Assembly: GCA_036406615.1 (NCBI GenBank)
Contig: DASXAQ010000103.1
Location: 84,619 to 148,618, forward strand
DNA from: DASXAQ01 sp036406615
GTDB taxonomy: Bacteria > Actinomycetota > UBA4738
Length of the DNA: 64,000 bases
Direction: 5' to 3'
The translations under genes were made by a program, and so were the position numbers. Positions within the stretch are counted from its first letter, which is position 1, and each line of letters begins with the position of its first letter. Below the pieces are notes generated by a model. The model had not been told where the DNA came from. It was given only the letters and a program-made list of their open reading frames with translations, and did no database searches. This document shows positions 1 to 8,533 of this stretch, piece by piece.

Positions 1-69
1 GATGGATCGTGGAGAACACGCGCGACCTCCTGCGGCCCATCCTACGTGCGCCGGGGGAGAATCTGTCGC

Positions 70-1812
70 GTGAGCTCGGGCGCCGATCGCGCGAGGCGGC
101 TGGCGCCGCTGGTGCCGGTTGCCGCGCTCCTGGTCGCCGGCGCCGCATGCCCGGCCTTGCCGCCGCGGCGCCCCGTCCCCCCGCCGGTGCACGCGGTCGT
201 CGGCGCCAACGTCCGCGTGACCGGCGACCGGTCGGGGTCCTACGCGGCGGCCGAGGGCAAGTCCGACGCCGTCACCCGAGGGTGTGGCAACGCCCGGCTT
301 CCGCAGAACGAGCCCACGGTGGCCGTCGATCCCCGGGCCCCGAACGTGGTGGTCGCCGGCGCGAACGACCTGTGCGGCCTGGCGGGCGGCATGCGCGGAC
401 CGTGGGTGGGCTATTACCGCTCGGTGGACGGCGGCCGGACGTGGGCCGACAGCCTGGTGCCCGGCTACCCGGGCGACCTGGCGCCGCCGGGCGCGTCGCT
501 GCCGGCCGGGGCCGACTGCACGGGGGCCTCCGATCCCACGGTGGCGTTCGACAACGCGGGTCGCGTGTTCTTCGGCTTCATCTGCTTCGACCCCAAGGGC
601 CACAACGAGGGCCTGGCGATCGTGTCGACGTGGGATGCCGACGGCGCGCACTTCGTCGGCAGCGCGCTGGCGGGCGGCGCCCCGCCGGAGGGATCGGGCG
701 GATCGAACGAGGACAAGATCGACCTCACCGTGGATCGAAGCGGCGGGCCGCGCGACGGCACCGTATATGTCGCGTACGCGCAGTTCGACGAGCACGGAGA
801 CAGCACGATCATGGTGACGAGCTCCCCGGACCACGGCCGTTCGTTCTCCGCTCCCGTGCAGGCCTCGTCGGAGATCGGCCAGTTCGCCGACCTGTCGGTC
901 GCGCCCGACGGCGACCTGTACCTCGCCTACCGATCCTTCACGGGCGCGTTCGACGAAGGCGGCGACGAGGGCGGACTCGGCGGGGAGGGCGAGGGGGGAG
1001 ACGACGATCGCGACCCGATCGAGCTCGCGCGCTCGGGCGACGGCGGCGCGACGTTCGCGCCGCCCACGACCATCGCCACGGGGACGCCGTTCGACTCCGA
1101 GGGCTTCAGCGGCACGACGCACCGGCGCGACTGCGGGGACGGGCACGACGCCTGCTCCTCGGGCTTCACGTTTCCGCGGTTCGTCAGCTTCCCCGCGGTG
1201 GTCGCGGACGGGACCGGGGTCCACGTGATCTGGAACGCGGAGCTGGGCTCCGGCCAGTCGAAGGTGTTCGTGCGCAACTCGGCGGACGGCGCGCACTGGA
1301 AGTCGCCGCCCGTCCAGATCGATGACGAGACCGTGGGCCACCAGTTCTTCCCGGCGATCGCCTCGGCCGGCGGGATCCTGACGGCCGCGTTCTACGACAC
1401 GCGATCCGACGCCTCCTACTCGCCCGCACGGCCGCCCTGCAACACGGCCGGCGGGACCAACCCCGGGCCGTGCGTGGACGTCTACGCCGCTCACTCGGCC
1501 GACGGCGGGCGCACGTGGACCGAAGAGCGCGTCACGTCCGCGTCGGGCAACACGAACTGGGAGATCGACGACGGCTTCCGGGTTCCCTTCATCGGCGACT
1601 ACATCGGGGTGGCGGCGACCCCGGGCCGCGCGATCGTCGTGTGGACGGACTCGCGCGACATCGTGCCGGGCCGCGACCCGGACGAGCACGGTGACCGCGA
1701 CGATCACGACGGGTTCGATGTCGACCTGGCGTCCTGTTCGTTGATCGGTCGCGCGTGCCTGTTCAAGGGCGGCCTGGACCAGAACGTCTACGGCGCTGCC
1801 CTGCGATCCTGA
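70..1812 (+). CDS. Secreted Asp-box (BNR) repeat protein, sialidase-like propeller
   Basis: A predicted exported protein of about 580 residues. After a short basic stretch the N-terminus has a hydrophobic segment ending in GAAC, so it is a signal peptide, possibly of a lipoprotein, followed by a Pro-rich linker. Asp-box motifs (S-x-D-x-G-x-x-W/F) recur near residues 118, 251, 322, 404 and 476, the signature of sialidase-like beta-propellers. An acidic Gly/Glu/Asp-rich insertion lies near residue 300. I chose GTG at 70, which has a GGGGGAG tract upstream; GTG at 46 is also in frame. I cannot see the arginine triad or FRIP motif of true sialidases, so a substrate should not be assumed. Bases 1-69 hold no gene I can support. 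Confidence 0.75.
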   Translation: MSSGADRARRLAPLVPVAALLVAGAACPALPPRRPVPPPVHAVVGANVRVTGDRSGSYAAAEGKSDAVTRGCGNARLPQNEPTVAVDPRAPNVVVAGANDLCGLAGGMRGPWVGYYRSVDGGRTWADSLVPGYPGDLAPPGASLPAGADCTGASDPTVAFDNAGRVFFGFICFDPKGHNEGLAIVSTWDADGAHFVGSALAGGAPPEGSGGSNEDKIDLTVDRSGGPRDGTVYVAYAQFDEHGDSTIMVTSSPDHGRSFSAPVQASSEIGQFADLSVAPDGDLYLAYRSFTGAFDEGGDEGGLGGEGEGGDDDRDPIELARSGDGGATFAPPTTIATGTPFDSEGFSGTTHRRDCGDGHDACSSGFTFPRFVSFPAVVADGTGVHVIWNAELGSGQSKVFVRNSADGAHWKSPPVQIDDETVGHQFFPAIASAGGILTAAFYDTRSDASYSPARPPCNTAGGTNPGPCVDVYAAHSADGGRTWTEERVTSASGNTNWEIDDGFRVPFIGDYIGVAATPGRAIVVWTDSRDIVPGRDPDEHGDRDDHDGFDVDLASCSLIGRACLFKGGLDQNVYGAALRS

Positions 1813-1816
1813 GCGG

Positions 1817-1822
1817 TAGGCT
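1817..1822 (+). promoter_or_regulatory. Leaderless -10 box of the mutase gene
   Basis: TAGGCT (TANNNT type) lies 7 bases before ATG 1830, just after the stop of the previous gene. This spacing puts the transcription start at or next to the start codon. No Shine-Dalgarno sequence precedes the ATG. Confidence 0.55.
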
Positions 1823-1829
1823 GGCGCCG

Positions 1830-3425
1830 ATGGGACACGACGCGCGCGACGAACGCCGCGCCACCGACTCCGGGATCGAGGTCCGACCCCTCTACACGCC
1901 GTCCGACCTGCCGGGGTTCGATCCCGAGCGTTCGCTGGGCCGGCCCGGCCGTCCGCCGTTCACGCGGGGTGTGTACGGGTCCATGTACCGCGGGCGCGTG
2001 TGGACGATGCGCCAGTACGCCGGCATGGGCACCGCCGCGGAGACGAACGCGAGGTTCCGCTACCTGCTGGAGCGCGGGCAGACCGGCCTGTCCATCGCGT
2101 TCGACCTGCCGACGCAGATGGGCTATGACTCGGACCACCCGCGCGCCGAGGGCGAGGTCGGCAAGACCGGCGTGGCGATCGACAGCATCGACGACATGCG
2201 CCGGCTGCTCGATGGCATCCCGCTCGAGAACGTGACGACGTCGATGACGATCAACGCCACTGCGCCGGTCCTGCTGCTGCTGTACGAGCTGGTGGCTGAG
2301 GAACAGGGCGTGGCCGCCGCGGCGCTCGGCGGAACCGTGCAGAACGACCTGCTGAAGGAGTATGCGGCGCGCGGCACGTACATCTACCCGCCGAAGCCGT
2401 CGATGCGGATCATCACCGACCTGTTCGCCTACTGCCGCGAGCGGATGCCGAAGTGGAACACGATCTCGATCTCCGGGTACCACATGCGGGAGGCGGGAGC
2501 GACCGCCGTGCAGGAGGTGGCGTTCACGCTGTCGAACGCGATCTCGTACGTGCGCGCGGCCGTGGACGCCGGGCTGGCCGTCGACGAGTTCGCCCCACGA
2601 TTGTCGTTCTTCTTCGCGTGCCATCAGAACTTCTTCGAGGAAGTCGCCAAGTTCCGGGCGGCGCGGCGGATGTGGCACCGCATCATGACCGAACGGTTCG
2701 GCGCGACGGACCCGCGCAGCGCGATGCTGCGGTTCCACACGCAGACGGGCGGCGCGACGCTGACCGCCCAGCAGCCAGAGAACAACATCGTGCGCACGGC
2801 GCTGGAGGCCCTGGCGGCCGTGCTCGGCGGTACGCAATCGCTGCACACCAACTCGTTCGACGAGGCGCTGTCGCTGCCGACCGAGCGCGCCGCGACGATC
2901 GCGCTTCGCACGCAGCAGGTGATGGCCTTCGAGACGGGCGTGGCCGACACCGTCGATCCGCTCGGGGGCGCGTACTTCGTCGAGGCGCTCACCGACGAGG
3001 TCGAGGCGCGCGCGTGGGAGTACGTCGACAAGATCGACGGGATGGGCGGCAGCGTGGCGGCGATCGAGGCCTGGTGGATCCAGGACGAGATCGCCGAGTC
3101 GGCGTTCCGGATCCAGCAGGCGGTGGAGTCGGGCGAGCGCGTCGTCGTGGGCGTCAACCGGTTCGAGGAGTCCGGCGCCGCGCCTCCGGAGCTGCAGCGG
3201 ATCGACGAGTCGGAGGTGGCGTCGCAGGTCGAACGCGTGCGCGCGCTTCGGGCCGCGCGCGACCAGGCGGCCGTGGACGCCGCCCTGGCACAGATCGCCG
3301 ACGCCGCGAGAGGCGCGGGCAACCTGCTGATCCCCATGCGAGAGGCGTTGCGGGCCAGGGCGACGCTCGGCGAGGTCTCGGACGCGCTTCGGGCCGTGTT
3401 CGGCACCCACGACCCCGGCCGCTGA
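1830..3425 (+). CDS. Methylmalonyl-CoA mutase, large (substrate-binding) chain without B12 domain
   Basis: This is the TIM-barrel catalytic chain of the adenosylcobalamin-dependent acyl-CoA mutases; it interconverts (R)-methylmalonyl-CoA and succinyl-CoA. The 531-residue protein carries RQYAGMG, FDLPTQMGYDSD, QNDLLKEY, TYIYPPKPSMRI and RFHTQTGG blocks. Tyr in RQYAG and Arg before GTYIYPP match methylmalonyl-CoA rather than isobutyryl-CoA mutases as I recall them. It ends after the barrel and has no DxHDxG cobalamin-binding domain, so it must pair with a separate small B12-binding chain, which is not in this window. ATG 1830 is preceded by a leaderless-type -10 box; a longer in-frame start exists inside the previous gene but is unlikely. 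It fits with the carboxylase subunits and the epimerase in this window. Confidence 0.92.
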   Translation: MGHDARDERRATDSGIEVRPLYTPSDLPGFDPERSLGRPGRPPFTRGVYGSMYRGRVWTMRQYAGMGTAAETNARFRYLLERGQTGLSIAFDLPTQMGYDSDHPRAEGEVGKTGVAIDSIDDMRRLLDGIPLENVTTSMTINATAPVLLLLYELVAEEQGVAAAALGGTVQNDLLKEYAARGTYIYPPKPSMRIITDLFAYCRERMPKWNTISISGYHMREAGATAVQEVAFTLSNAISYVRAAVDAGLAVDEFAPRLSFFFACHQNFFEEVAKFRAARRMWHRIMTERFGATDPRSAMLRFHTQTGGATLTAQQPENNIVRTALEALAAVLGGTQSLHTNSFDEALSLPTERAATIALRTQQVMAFETGVADTVDPLGGAYFVEALTDEVEARAWEYVDKIDGMGGSVAAIEAWWIQDEIAESAFRIQQAVESGERVVVGVNRFEESGAAPPELQRIDESEVASQVERVRALRAARDQAAVDAALAQIADAARGAGNLLIPMREALRARATLGEVSDALRAVFGTHDPGR

Positions 3426-3468
3426 TCCCCGGCGATCGATTCGCAGCCCCCGGTCCGGGCCGCCCCTG

Positions 3469-3474
3469 TAGTCT
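3469..3474 (+). promoter_or_regulatory. Leaderless -10 box of the F420:NADP reductase gene
   Basis: TAGTCT is placed 9 bases before ATG 3484, with no Shine-Dalgarno sequence between them. Confidence 0.5.
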
Positions 3475-3483
3475 CTGCACCCG

Positions 3484-4203
3484 ATGGCGATCGCGATCGT
3501 GGGCGGGACCGGGGATGAGGGCTTCGGCCTGGCGCTTCGGCTGGCCCGTGCCGGCGAGGACGTGATCATCGGCTCCCGGGCACAGGACCGTGCCGCCGCC
3601 GCCGCGCAGAAGGCCGAGGGGATCCTGGGTTCGGACGTCACGGTCCGCGGCATGGAGAACCCCGAGGCCGTCGCCGGGGCCGAGGTCGTGTTCGTCACGG
3701 TCCCGTTCGGCGGCCAGGCCGACACGTACCGGGGGCTGAAGGACGCATGGCCGGCCGGGACGGTCATCTGCGACTGCACCTCGCCGCTGGCCACGGCCGT
3801 CGGCGGCCGCGCGTGGCAGGTCATCACGCCGTGGCACGGCTCGGCGGCCGAACAGGCCAAGGCCCTGCTGCCACCGGGCGCCCGGCTCGTGTCCGGGTTC
3901 CAAACCGTGTCCGGCGAGGCGCTGCAGGAGCTCGACCGCCCGATGCAGGGCGACGTGCTGCTGTGCGGCGCCGAGGCCGAGGCCAAGGCGACGGTCGGGG
4001 CGCTGGTCGAACGGATCCCCGAGCTGCACTGGGTCGACGGCGGGCCGCTGTCGATGGCCCGCATCGTGGAGACGTTCACCGCGGTGCTCGTGCAGGTCAA
4101 CCGCAACTACGGCATCCGCGAGACGGGGGTCGCGTTCACCGGCCGCGAAGCGTGGGGCGCGCCGCCGCCGAAGCAGGCCCGTGGCGGGGGAGCGGATGCA
4201 TAG
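3484..4203 (+). CDS. npdG: NADPH-dependent F420 reductase (F420H2:NADP oxidoreductase)
   Basis: A 239-residue Rossmann protein that moves hydride between NADP(H) and coenzyme F420. It opens with IVGGTGDEGFGLALRLA, the nucleotide-binding loop typical of the Fno/NpdG family, followed by IGSR, which fits recognition of the NADP 2'-phosphate. Length and the conserved FVTVPFGG, DCTSPL and TPWHGSAAEQ stretches match the family. The downstream hydrolase start overlaps its last codons (ATG 4196), so the two genes are probably co-transcribed. An LLM-class enzyme at 30.4-31.4 kb is a plausible user of the F420H2. No F420 biosynthesis genes are in the window. Confidence 0.88.
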   Translation: MAIAIVGGTGDEGFGLALRLARAGEDVIIGSRAQDRAAAAAQKAEGILGSDVTVRGMENPEAVAGAEVVFVTVPFGGQADTYRGLKDAWPAGTVICDCTSPLATAVGGRAWQVITPWHGSAAEQAKALLPPGARLVSGFQTVSGEALQELDRPMQGDVLLCGAEAEAKATVGALVERIPELHWVDGGPLSMARIVETFTAVLVQVNRNYGIRETGVAFTGREAWGAPPPKQARGGGADA

Positions 4204-5071
4204 GGAAGGCCGGCTGGTCGACCTTCCCGACGCTCGGCTGCACATCCTGGACAGCGGTCAACACGACGGCTATCCGTTGTTCGCGCTGCACGGCGGCCCC
4301 GGCTTGGATCACCACGAGTTCGGCGACTACCTGGACCCGCTCACCGATCGCGGCGTCCGGCTGATCCTGGTCGACCAGCGATCGCAGGGCCGCTCGCCGG
4401 CGACGCCCGAGTCGACGTGGACGCTGGAGAAGATGGCGGACGACATCTGCTTCCTGGCGCAGGCGCTCGGATTGGACCGGTACGCGGTGCTCGGGCACTC
4501 GTTCGGTGCGTTCGTCGCGCTGCAGCAGGCGGTCGACTTCCCGGGGATGGCGACCCAGACGATCGTGTCCGGCGGGGTGCCTTCGTCCTCGTATCTGGCT
4601 GCGGTGGAGGCCAATCTGGCGGCGATCGAGCCTGCGGAGCTTCGCGAGCGCATCGCGGCATCGTGGGAACGCGAGGCGTCGGCGCAAACGTCCGACGACG
4701 TGCTCGAGCTGTTGCACGACCAGCTCCTGTTCTTCTTCGCCGACCTGAAGGACCCCCGCGCCGAGGCATACTTCGATCAGTGGCTGACGAAGGGCGTGTA
4801 CGCGCCCGACGTCCTGCGCTCGTTCGCGGTGCGCGACTACGGCGGGATCGAGGTTGCGGACCGCCTCGGCGACGTGCCGCAGCGCGTGCTGGTCCTGACC
4901 GGGCGCCACGACCGAGTGTGCACGGTCGAAGCGGCCGAGGCGATCGCCAACGGCGTGCCGAACGGCGAGCTCGTGGTGTTCGAGGCAAGCGGTCACTCGG
5001 CGTTCATCGAGGAGCACGACGCGTACGTGGACGCCGTCGCCGAGTTCCTGGATCGAACCTCGCCCCGGTAA
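4196..5071 (+). CDS. Alpha/beta hydrolase, proline iminopeptidase-like
   Basis: A 291-residue cytoplasmic alpha/beta-hydrolase. HGGPG (oxyanion-hole region, near residue 33), VDQRSQGRS, nucleophile elbow GHSFG (near residue 97), GRHDRV carrying the likely catalytic Asp, and SGHSAF carrying the catalytic His are all present. The HGGPG plus DQRG-like pair is typical of prolyl aminopeptidases and related esterases, but the substrate cannot be fixed from sequence. I chose ATG 4196, which has GGGGGAG at 4186-4192 and overlaps npdG by 8 bases; GTG 4181 is an alternative. Its stop lies 6 bases from the stop of the convergent carboxylase gene, leaving no room for a terminator. Confidence 0.85.
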   Translation: MHREGRLVDLPDARLHILDSGQHDGYPLFALHGGPGLDHHEFGDYLDPLTDRGVRLILVDQRSQGRSPATPESTWTLEKMADDICFLAQALGLDRYAVLGHSFGAFVALQQAVDFPGMATQTIVSGGVPSSSYLAAVEANLAAIEPAELRERIAASWEREASAQTSDDVLELLHDQLLFFFADLKDPRAEAYFDQWLTKGVYAPDVLRSFAVRDYGGIEVADRLGDVPQRVLVLTGRHDRVCTVEAAEAIANGVPNGELVVFEASGHSAFIEEHDAYVDAVAEFLDRTSPR

Positions 5072-5077
5072 GGGCGG

Positions 5078-6808
5078 CTACTCGATGACGGCCAGCGTCT
5101 GACCCGCCTGGACGACGTCGCCGGCCTTCACCAGGACGTCGGCGACCGTGCCCTGCAGCGGCGCTGGGATGTGGTTCTCCATCTTCATGGCCTCGAGGAT
5201 GCAGACGATGTCGCCCGCGCCGATCGCCTGGCCGTTCTCGACCAGCACTTTCAGGATCGTGCCCTGCATCGGCGCCTCGATCACCTTGCCCCCGTCGGCG
5301 CCGGCGCCGCTCGTGGACGCGGGCGGCGAGGGGGCGGTCCGCATCGCATCGCCCCAGAGCTTCACCGGGATCCGGTGCCCATCCACCTCGACCATCAGCC
5401 GAACGGTCTGCGCGGCCGGCGCTGCCGCGGCTGCAGCTGCGGCGCCTTCGGGCGAAGCGAAGCGTCCCGCCTCCAGCGCCTCCTCGACCCACTTCGTGTG
5501 GACGGTGCCCGTGCGGAACTCCTCGGAATCCAGCGCCCACTCGTGGAACGGGATCGTCGAGGGGATGCCTTCGAGATCCAGCTCGCGCAGCGCCCGCAGC
5601 ATCCGACGGCGCGCGAGCTCGCGGGTCTCCGCCCACACGATGAGCTTGCCGAACAGCGAGTCGTAGTTGCCGGCGACGGCGCGGCCCTGCGTCACGCCCG
5701 CGTCCAGCCGGACGAACGAGCCGCCGGGTCGGTCCAGCCGAGTCACCAGTCCCGGCGACGGCAGGAAGTCGCGGTACGGGTCTTCGGCGTTCAGCCGGCA
5801 CTCGATGGCGTGCCCGCGGCTCGCGGGCTGGAGGTCGACCTCCTCGCCGAGGGCGACCCGGATCTGGTGGCGCACCAGGTCGAGCTGCGTGACCATCTCG
5901 GTCACCGGGTGTTCGACCTGCAGGCGCGCGTTCACCTCCATGAAGTAGAAGGAGCCTCCGGGCTCGACCAGGAACTCGACCGTGCCGGCGTTCACGTACC
6001 CGGCCTCCCGCGCGATGCTGGTCGCGGCCTCGCCGATGCGCGCGCGCAGCGCCTCGTCGACGACCGGCGACGGCGCCTCCTCGACCAGCTTCTGGTAGCG
6101 CCGCTGCATCGAACAGTCGCGCTCGCCGAGGAACGAGATGTGCCCGTGCGCGTCTGCCAGGATCTGGGCCTCGACGTGGTGCGCGCGCGCGATGTAGCGC
6201 TCCAGGTAGACCTCGGGGCGGCCGAAGTACGCCTTCGCCTCGCGGGCGGAACGCTCGACGGCCTCGTCCAGGTCGTCGGCCGCCTCGACCAATCGCATGC
6301 CCTTGCCGCCGCCGCCGAACGCGGCCTTGACCACCAGGGGGAAGCCGATGCGCTCCGCCTCGGCGCGGGCCTGCGCGGCATCGACCGGGCCGTCGGTGCC
6401 CGGTACCACCGGCGCGCCGGCGCGGACCGCCGTGCGCCGAGCTTCGGCCTTGTCGCCGAGCATCTCCATCGCCCGCGGGGGCGGTCCGATGAACGTCATA
6501 CCGGCGTCGGCGACGGCGCGGGCGAAGTCGGCGTTCTCGGCCAGGAACCCGTAGCCGGGGTGGACCATCGTCGCCCGGCCCTTGGCCGCGGCCTCCAGGA
6601 GTCGTTCGACGTTCAGGTACGACTCGGCCGGGGCGGCCGGCCCCAGGAAGTACGCCTCGTCGGCCTCCTCGACGTGCAGCGCGTCGCGGTCGACCTCCGA
6701 GTAGACGGCGATGCTGGGGATGTCCAGCTCGCGGCAGGTTCGAAACACGCGGACGGCGATCTCGCCCCGGTTGGCGACCAGGATGCGTGGACCCGTCGTG
6801 TCGCTCAC
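5078..6808 (-). CDS. Acyl-CoA carboxylase alpha subunit (biotin carboxylase + BCCP)
   Basis: A 576-residue biotin-dependent carboxylase subunit. Residues 1-450 are biotin carboxylase: ILVANRGEIAVRV at the N-terminus, the Gly-rich ATP loop KAAFGGGGKGMR, and the catalytic region EVNARLQVEHPVTE. An Ala/Pro-rich linker follows, then a biotinyl domain with the EAMKMENH attachment site about 34 residues from the end. It makes carboxybiotin for an acyl-CoA carboxyltransferase such as the one at 18663-20312. The start is GTG with AAGGTGG upstream. It is divergent from the biotin ligase gene that would activate it, with 90 bases between the starts. Acetyl- versus propionyl-CoA use cannot be told from this subunit. 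Confidence 0.93.
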   Translation of the reverse strand: MSDTTGPRILVANRGEIAVRVFRTCRELDIPSIAVYSEVDRDALHVEEADEAYFLGPAAPAESYLNVERLLEAAAKGRATMVHPGYGFLAENADFARAVADAGMTFIGPPPRAMEMLGDKAEARRTAVRAGAPVVPGTDGPVDAAQARAEAERIGFPLVVKAAFGGGGKGMRLVEAADDLDEAVERSAREAKAYFGRPEVYLERYIARAHHVEAQILADAHGHISFLGERDCSMQRRYQKLVEEAPSPVVDEALRARIGEAATSIAREAGYVNAGTVEFLVEPGGSFYFMEVNARLQVEHPVTEMVTQLDLVRHQIRVALGEEVDLQPASRGHAIECRLNAEDPYRDFLPSPGLVTRLDRPGGSFVRLDAGVTQGRAVAGNYDSLFGKLIVWAETRELARRRMLRALRELDLEGIPSTIPFHEWALDSEEFRTGTVHTKWVEEALEAGRFASPEGAAAAAAAAPAAQTVRLMVEVDGHRIPVKLWGDAMRTAPSPPASTSGAGADGGKVIEAPMQGTILKVLVENGQAIGAGDIVCILEAMKMENHIPAPLQGTVADVLVKAGDVVQAGQTLAVIE

Positions 6809-6831
6809 CTCGCCACCTTCGTCATGCCTGA

Positions 6832-6837
6832 CATAAT
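6832..6837 (+). promoter_or_regulatory. Candidate -10 box for birA
   Basis: CATAAT lies in the divergent gap between the carboxylase and birA starts. It would start transcription near 6844 and give a leader of about 55 bases to GTG 6899. No convincing -35 was seen. Confidence 0.3.
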
Positions 6838-6885
6838 CCCGCCGTCACGCGAACCTGGACGCGACCGTGACCGAGGCCGGAGGCC

Positions 6886-6890
6886 GGAGG
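6886..6890 (+). promoter_or_regulatory. Ribosome binding site deciding the birA start
   Basis: GGAGG with 8 bases to GTG 6899. It supports that start over the in-frame ATG 6824, which lies upstream of the only -10-like sequence. Confidence 0.55.
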
Positions 6891-6898
6891 CCGATCAC

Positions 6899-7684
6899 GT
6901 GCTGACGCAGCATACCGTCGCCGACGCGGCCCGAGCCGCCGGCCTTCCCGTCCCGATTCGCTTCCTTCCGGTCACCGGGTCGACGAACGACGACGTGCTC
7001 GACATGGCCCACGCGGGGGCGCCCGAGTGGACGGTGATGGTGGCGGCACGGCAGGAGTCGGGCCGCGGCCGGCTCGGTCGAACGTGGTCGTCGCCGCCCG
7101 GTACGTCGCTGGCCGTCTCGGTGCTGCTTCGTCCGTCGATGCTCGCCGCGGATGCGCCGCTGCTCGGGTTGATGGCGGCGGTGTGCATGGCCGAGGCCTG
7201 CGCGGACGCGTGCGGCGTGACGGTTCGCAGCAAGTGGCCGAACGATCTGACCGTGGGGGACCGGAAGGTCGGCGGCATCCTGCCCGAGGCGCAGATGGAT
7301 GGGCCGGCGGTGACCTACGCGGTCATCGGCGCGGGGGTCAACGTCGGGCAAGGGCGCGACGACTTTGCGTCGGAGTTTCGCGAGACTGCGACGAGCCTGG
7401 CGGCCGAGGGAGGCAAGGCCGACGCGACCGGCCTGTTGGCGGAGTTCCTGGTTCGAATGCGGCGCGCTTACACGCCGGCCGATTCGAGCTTCGGCACGCA
7501 GGTCGTCGGCGCATACCGTCGCCTCTGCGCGACGCTCGGCCAAACGGTGCGCGCCACGACCACCGACGGCCACACGATCGAGGGCGAAGCCGTCGACATC
7601 GGCCCGGCCGGCCACCTCATGATCCGAACCGCCTCCGGCGCGCTGGAGTCCGTCGGCTTCGGCGAGGTGCAACTCCTTCGGTAG
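6899..7684 (+). CDS. birA: Biotin--[acetyl-CoA-carboxylase] ligase
   Basis: A 261-residue biotin protein ligase that makes biotinyl-5'-AMP and transfers biotin to the BCCP lysine. The family motifs are visible: GSTND near residue 24, the ESGRGRLGRTW biotin/AMP loop near residue 50, KWPND near residue 100, and KVGGIL followed by GAGVNV. A C-terminal SH3-like cap with GxGxL-type contacts follows. There is no N-terminal winged helix, so this is a monofunctional ligase and not a biotin-operon repressor. It sits head to head with the gene for its likely substrate, the BCCP-bearing carboxylase subunit. Confidence 0.92.
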   Translation: MLTQHTVADAARAAGLPVPIRFLPVTGSTNDDVLDMAHAGAPEWTVMVAARQESGRGRLGRTWSSPPGTSLAVSVLLRPSMLAADAPLLGLMAAVCMAEACADACGVTVRSKWPNDLTVGDRKVGGILPEAQMDGPAVTYAVIGAGVNVGQGRDDFASEFRETATSLAAEGGKADATGLLAEFLVRMRRAYTPADSSFGTQVVGAYRRLCATLGQTVRATTTDGHTIEGEAVDIGPAGHLMIRTASGALESVGFGEVQLLR

Positions 7685-7755
7685 CGGAGTGGGCTCGGCG
7701 GCCCAGTGGGGATCCTGAGAACGGCGCGTTGGTTGCCGGGACCTTCCGCGCGGGA

Positions 7756-7761
7756 TAGCGT
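7756..7761 (+). promoter_or_regulatory. Leaderless -10 box of the PH/SHOCT gene
   Basis: TAGCGT ends 6 bases before ATG 7768, with no Shine-Dalgarno sequence between them. Confidence 0.5.
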
Positions 7762-7767
7762 TCGGCC

Positions 7768-8463
7768 ATGGCCTTCCCGCGACGCCTCCTCGCGCCGGGC
7801 GAGGATATCGTCCTCGACCTTCGTCCCCACTGGATCTCGGTCTTCGTATCGGGCCTCGAGGCTGTCGCCGCGCTCGTCGTCTACGTGATCCTGCTGCTGA
7901 ACGTCCCCGACTCGTGGGCGCCGTGGGTTCGCTGGCTGCTGTTCATCGTGCTGGCGTTGATCCTGATCCTCACCCTGGGGCGAAAGCTGATCGGGTGGGC
8001 GACGTCGCACTTCGTCGTGACGACCGAACGCGTGATCCACCGCTCGGGCTGGCTGGCGAAGCAGTCGATGGAGATCCCGGTTGACCGCATCAGCGACGTG
8101 AAGTTCGGTCAATCGATCTTCGAGCGGCTCGTCGGCGCGGGGAACCTCACGATCGAATCCGCGGGGGAGTTCGGCCAGCAGAAGTTCGACTACATCATGC
8201 ATCCCGAGCGGGTGCAGAAGACGATCTACGAACAGTCGCGCCGCGCGCGGGATTCGGGGCAGTCCCCGCCCGCACAGGCGCCGCCGTCGCCCGCCCCGCC
8301 CTCCACCCCGGCGCCGTCGTCCACGCCCACGATCACGCGCGTCCAGCCGCCCTCGGGCATGATCGCCGACGAGCTGGCCAAGCTCGACGAGTTGCGCAAG
8401 CAAGGGGTGCTGTCGGAGGAGGAGTTCCAGCGGCAGAAGGCTCGCCTGCTGGACCAGCGCTGA
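7768..8463 (+). CDS. Membrane protein with bacterial PH domain and C-terminal SHOCT motif
   Basis: A 231-residue membrane protein. Two hydrophobic segments (about residues 33-48 and 53-70) come before a YdbS-type bacterial PH (DUF304) region with the typical HFVVTTERVIHRSGWLA and IPVDRISDVKFGQS stretches. A Pro/Ser/Ala-rich linker of about 45 residues leads to a SHOCT tail (ELAKLDELRKQGVLSEEEF). Such proteins are common in Actinomycetota and have no settled function. The gene is monocistronic, with its own leaderless promoter. Confidence 0.82.
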   Translation: MAFPRRLLAPGEDIVLDLRPHWISVFVSGLEAVAALVVYVILLLNVPDSWAPWVRWLLFIVLALILILTLGRKLIGWATSHFVVTTERVIHRSGWLAKQSMEIPVDRISDVKFGQSIFERLVGAGNLTIESAGEFGQQKFDYIMHPERVQKTIYEQSRRARDSGQSPPAQAPPSPAPPSTPAPSSTPTITRVQPPSGMIADELAKLDELRKQGVLSEEEFQRQKARLLDQR

Positions 8464-8520
8464 CTCCACCCCGTCCGGCCACGTCGAACCCGGTTCCCGG
8501 CCGCCTCCCCCGCGACGGGC

Positions 8521-8526
8521 TACCCT
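8521..8526 (+). promoter_or_regulatory. Leaderless -10 box of the acyl-CoA dehydrogenase gene
   Basis: TACCCT, 7 bases before GTG 8534. The gap contains no Shine-Dalgarno sequence. Confidence 0.5.
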
Positions 8527-8533
8527 GTAGTCC

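Noticed and set aside
9..1325. Second plus-strand frame inside the Asp-box protein gene
   Set aside because: Arg/Gly-rich shadow frame; the other frame has a signal peptide and Asp-box motifs.
70..1812. Naming the first gene an exo-alpha-sialidase
   Set aside because: Only Asp-box repeats are visible; the catalytic Arg triad and FRIP motif were not found.
1788..4106. Long open frame on the minus strand opposite the mutase and npdG
   Set aside because: It is a mirror of high-GC coding sequence on the plus strand; its codon pattern and Arg/His/Asp-rich composition match no family.
5171..6898. Extension of the birA frame upstream through the carboxylase gene
   Set aside because: It runs antisense to a clear biotin carboxylase; GTG 6899 has a good ribosome site and matches the family start.
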